The notes under the pieces are model-generated. The model did no database searches. It saw only the letters and a list, made by a program, of their open reading frames with translations, and had not been told where the DNA came from. DNA of 6,737 nucleotides from Tepidimonas sp. (GTDB taxonomy: Bacteria > Pseudomonadota > Gammaproteobacteria > Burkholderiales > Burkholderiaceae_C), in contig JANWZF010000089.1 in assembly GCA_025054905.1 (NCBI GenBank), positions 1 through 6,737 of the forward strand. The letters run 5' to 3'. Below are positions 5,231-6,737 of this stretch, piece after piece (position 1 is the first letter of the stretch; each line of letters begins with the position of its first letter). Position numbers and translations under genes: made by a program.

Positions 5231-6566
5231 AGGCAGCCGCAAAAAAACCGTCGCAGCCGTGGCGGTGGGGCCACAGCCGCAAATAGGGCCCGTGCACAAG
5301 CTGCGCGGCCTGCTCGACCCGGGCCTCCTGCAGCAGCCGCTGCGCAGCCAGCGGCTCGAAGGTCCCTGGCTGATCCGCTTCGAAAGCTTGCACCACCGCT
5401 TCGTTTTCTTCGGGCAGCACGCTGCAGGTGGCGTACACCAGGCGCCCGCCCGGGCGCACCAGCCGCGCGGCCGCCAGCAGGATACGGCGCTGCAGCGCCA
5501 CCAGCGCGGCCACGGTCGTCGGATCGTGGCGCCAGGCCAGCTCCGGGTGACGGCGCAGTGTACCCAGGCCACTGCAGGGGGCGTCCACCAGCACACGGTC
5601 GACCTTGCCGTGCAGGCGTTGGAGCCGGTCGTCGTTTTCATCGGCCAGCTGCAGGGTGACGACCTGGGTCAGCCCTGCCCGCGCCAGCCGTGCGGGCAGG
5701 GCCAGCAGGCGGCGCGCCACCGTGTCGAAGGCATACAGCCGGCCACTGTCGTGCATCTCGGCCCCCAGCGCGAGGGTTTTGCCCCCCGCTCCGGCGCAGA
5801 AGTCCACCACCGTCTCGCCCCGGCGCGCTCCCACCAGGGCGACGATCAGCTGCGAGCCTTCGTCCTGCACTTCCACCCAGCCGTCTTCATAGGGAGCCAG
5901 CCCGGCCAGCCGCGTGCGCGTGGGCAGGCGCAGGCCGTGGGGGGCGTACGGGGTGGGCACCACGGCCAGCCCCAAGGCCTGCAGGGCCTGCTGCGCCTGG
6001 GCACGGCGCACCTTGAGCCGGTTGACGCGCAGATCGACCGGAGCGGGTGCGTGCCAGGCCTGGGCCAGCGCAGCCAGCTCCGGCACGGCCAGCCAGGGCT
6101 GCAGACGCTGCAGCAACCAATCGGGCAAGCCCAGGTGCACCGACAGCGGGGCAGGCTGCAGATCCCAGCCGGCTGCCCTGCCCTGCAGCTGCTGCGCCTC
6201 GTCGGCCGCGGCCGCATCCAGCGCGTGCAGCGCGGCCAGCTCCGCCGGCGGCCAGGCCAGCAGCATGATCGCGCGGCACAGCGCCGCGTCGTCGCGCAGC
6301 GCCGCCACCTCCAGCGGGGCATCCGGCAGGTTCAGCAACCGTCGCGCCAGCCAGTGCCAGCGCGGCAGGGCGCGCAGCGCGCCAAACAGGGCATCCCCCA
6401 GCGCCTGGCGCGCCCGTTGAGCCAGCCGGCGCGCGCCCACCCCGGTCAGGTGCGCCAGCACTGCTTCGGGCGGTTGGCGAAAATGCAGCGTTTGCTGCAG
6501 CGCAGCAGCCACCAGCGACGCAGCGGCAGCAGGGGCGGACAAACGGCGACGGACAGCAGCGGTCAT
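5214..6566 (-). CDS. RsmB/NOP2/Sun-family RNA cytosine-C5 methyltransferase (RsmB-like)
   Basis: Predicted to transfer methyl from S-adenosylmethionine to C5 of a cytosine in ribosomal RNA, in the cytosol. The product has 450 residues. Residues about 15-160 are Ala/Leu-rich and helical. They include a LFGALRALPRWHWLARRLL stretch that resembles the NusB-like N-domain of E. coli RsmB. PVDLRVNRLK at 176-185 is the typical linker motif. The catalytic domain shows VQDEGSQL (233-240), SAM motif I DFCAGAGGKT (255-264), motif IV DAPCSGLGTLRR (328-339) with Cys331, and YATCSVLPEENE (379-390) with catalytic Cys381. It ends with the family signature DGFF (439-442). Motif I reads CAGAGGKT, not the CAAPGGKT of E. 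coli RsmB, so this may be a paralogue with another target; hence no symbol. Start ATG 6566 is chosen because further upstream codons run antisense into prfC; its ribosome binding site is weak. It is divergent from prfC across 52 bp. Confidence 0.9.
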   Translation of the reverse strand: MTAAVRRRLSAPAAAASLVAAALQQTLHFRQPPEAVLAHLTGVGARRLAQRARQALGDALFGALRALPRWHWLARRLLNLPDAPLEVAALRDDAALCRAIMLLAWPPAELAALHALDAAAADEAQQLQGRAAGWDLQPAPLSVHLGLPDWLLQRLQPWLAVPELAALAQAWHAPAPVDLRVNRLKVRRAQAQQALQALGLAVVPTPYAPHGLRLPTRTRLAGLAPYEDGWVEVQDEGSQLIVALVGARRGETVVDFCAGAGGKTLALGAEMHDSGRLYAFDTVARRLLALPARLARAGLTQVVTLQLADENDDRLQRLHGKVDRVLVDAPCSGLGTLRRHPELAWRHDPTTVAALVALQRRILLAAARLVRPGGRLVYATCSVLPEENEAVVQAFEADQPGTFEPLAAQRLLQEARVEQAAQLVHGPYLRLWPHRHGCDGFFAAAWQRRV

Positions 6567-6604
6567 GGCCCGATTGTCCCGCAAGCCACACGGCAAGCGT
6601 GCCG

Positions 6605-6610
6605 GATAAT
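6605..6610 (+). promoter_or_regulatory. Possible -10 element for prfC
   Basis: GATAAT matches the -10 consensus at five of six positions and ends eight bases before the prfC ATG. Transcription would begin at about 6617, making the mRNA nearly leaderless. No acceptable -35 is seen at normal spacing, so a promoter further upstream inside the methyltransferase gene remains possible. Confidence 0.35.
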
Positions 6611-6618
6611 CGCGCCCC

Positions 6619-6737
6619 ATGCCAGACATCGCCTCCGAAGTCCGCCGCCGGCGCACCTTTGCCATCATCTCGCACCCGGACGCGGGCAAGACCACGTTGA
6701 CCGAAAAGCTGTTGCTGTTTTCCGGCGCCATCCACAT
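6619..6737 (+). CDS. prfC: Peptide chain release factor 3 (RF3), N-terminal fragment
   Basis: Only the first 39 codons are in the window; the gene continues past the right edge. RF3 is a cytosolic translational GTPase that removes RF1 or RF2 from the ribosome after peptide release. The visible residues include RRTFAIISHPDAGKTTLTEK (11-30), which matches the start of E. coli RF3. HPDAGKTT (19-26) is the G1 P-loop, and LLLFSGAIH (31-39) continues the alignment. The start is firm: an in-frame TAA at 6607-6609 lies only nine bases before the ATG, no other start codon lies between, and any later start would lose the P-loop region. No Shine-Dalgarno sequence precedes it. It is divergent from the RsmB-like gene. 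Confidence 0.92.
   Translation, partial: MPDIASEVRRRRTFAIISHPDAGKTTLTEKLLLFSGAIH

Noticed and set aside
5241..5247. Run of seven A (T on the coding strand) near the end of the methyltransferase gene, as a possible slippage site
   Set aside because: It simply encodes Phe-Phe of the conserved DGFF signature; the frame on both sides is intact and nothing suggests phase variation.
6567..6737. Upstream extension of the methyltransferase to the window edge
   Set aside because: The extra 57 codons run antisense through the start of prfC, which is clearly coding in the other direction.

Overview
The window is GC-rich, densely packed bacterial chromosome. Gene content and residue-level motifs (a small c8-type cytochrome c, an AMP-forming acetyl-CoA synthetase, a class I [4Fe-4S] fumarase, a CAGAGGKT-type RsmB/NOP2 methyltransferase and RF3) fit a betaproteobacterium. 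Burkholderiales, most likely Comamonadaceae or a neighbour, is my best placement. It rests on protein style, not on a search.

Layout from left to right. At 14-319 (+) lies a periplasmic cytochrome c. Next comes a 122-bp convergent gap with three inverted repeats, one of them a good intrinsic terminator. acs follows at 442-2436 (-). A 305-bp divergent intergenic region holds a sigma-54-like promoter facing acs and a TACAAT -10 element facing fumarase. Class I fumarase is at 2742-4292 (+), then a 37-bp convergent gap with a hairpin, then an uncharacterised 203-residue protein at 4330-4941 (-). A complete tRNA-Leu(UAA) lies at 5037-5123 (+). An RsmB-like rRNA cytosine-C5 methyltransferase is at 5214-6566 (-), with a 9-bp hairpin across its stop codon. 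Finally, the first 39 codons of prfC (peptide chain release factor 3) start at 6619 (+) and run off the window edge; in-frame sequence fixes this start.

The genes fall into two themes. Cytochrome c, Acs and fumarase belong to aerobic carbon and energy metabolism: Acs brings acetate into the TCA cycle, fumarase is a cycle step, and a c8 cytochrome can pass electrons to a terminal oxidase or reductase. tRNA-Leu, the RNA methyltransferase and RF3 belong to translation. Transcription units are mostly single genes alternating in direction, so most control signals should lie in the short gaps.

I found no mobile element, CRISPR array, phage gene, toxin-antitoxin pair or defence cassette, and no evidence for an undescribed multi-gene system. 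The observations most worth checking are the sigma-54-type element upstream of acs, the almost leaderless prfC start, the uncharacterised protein with a basic Gly/His-rich tail, and the hairpin clusters between convergent genes.
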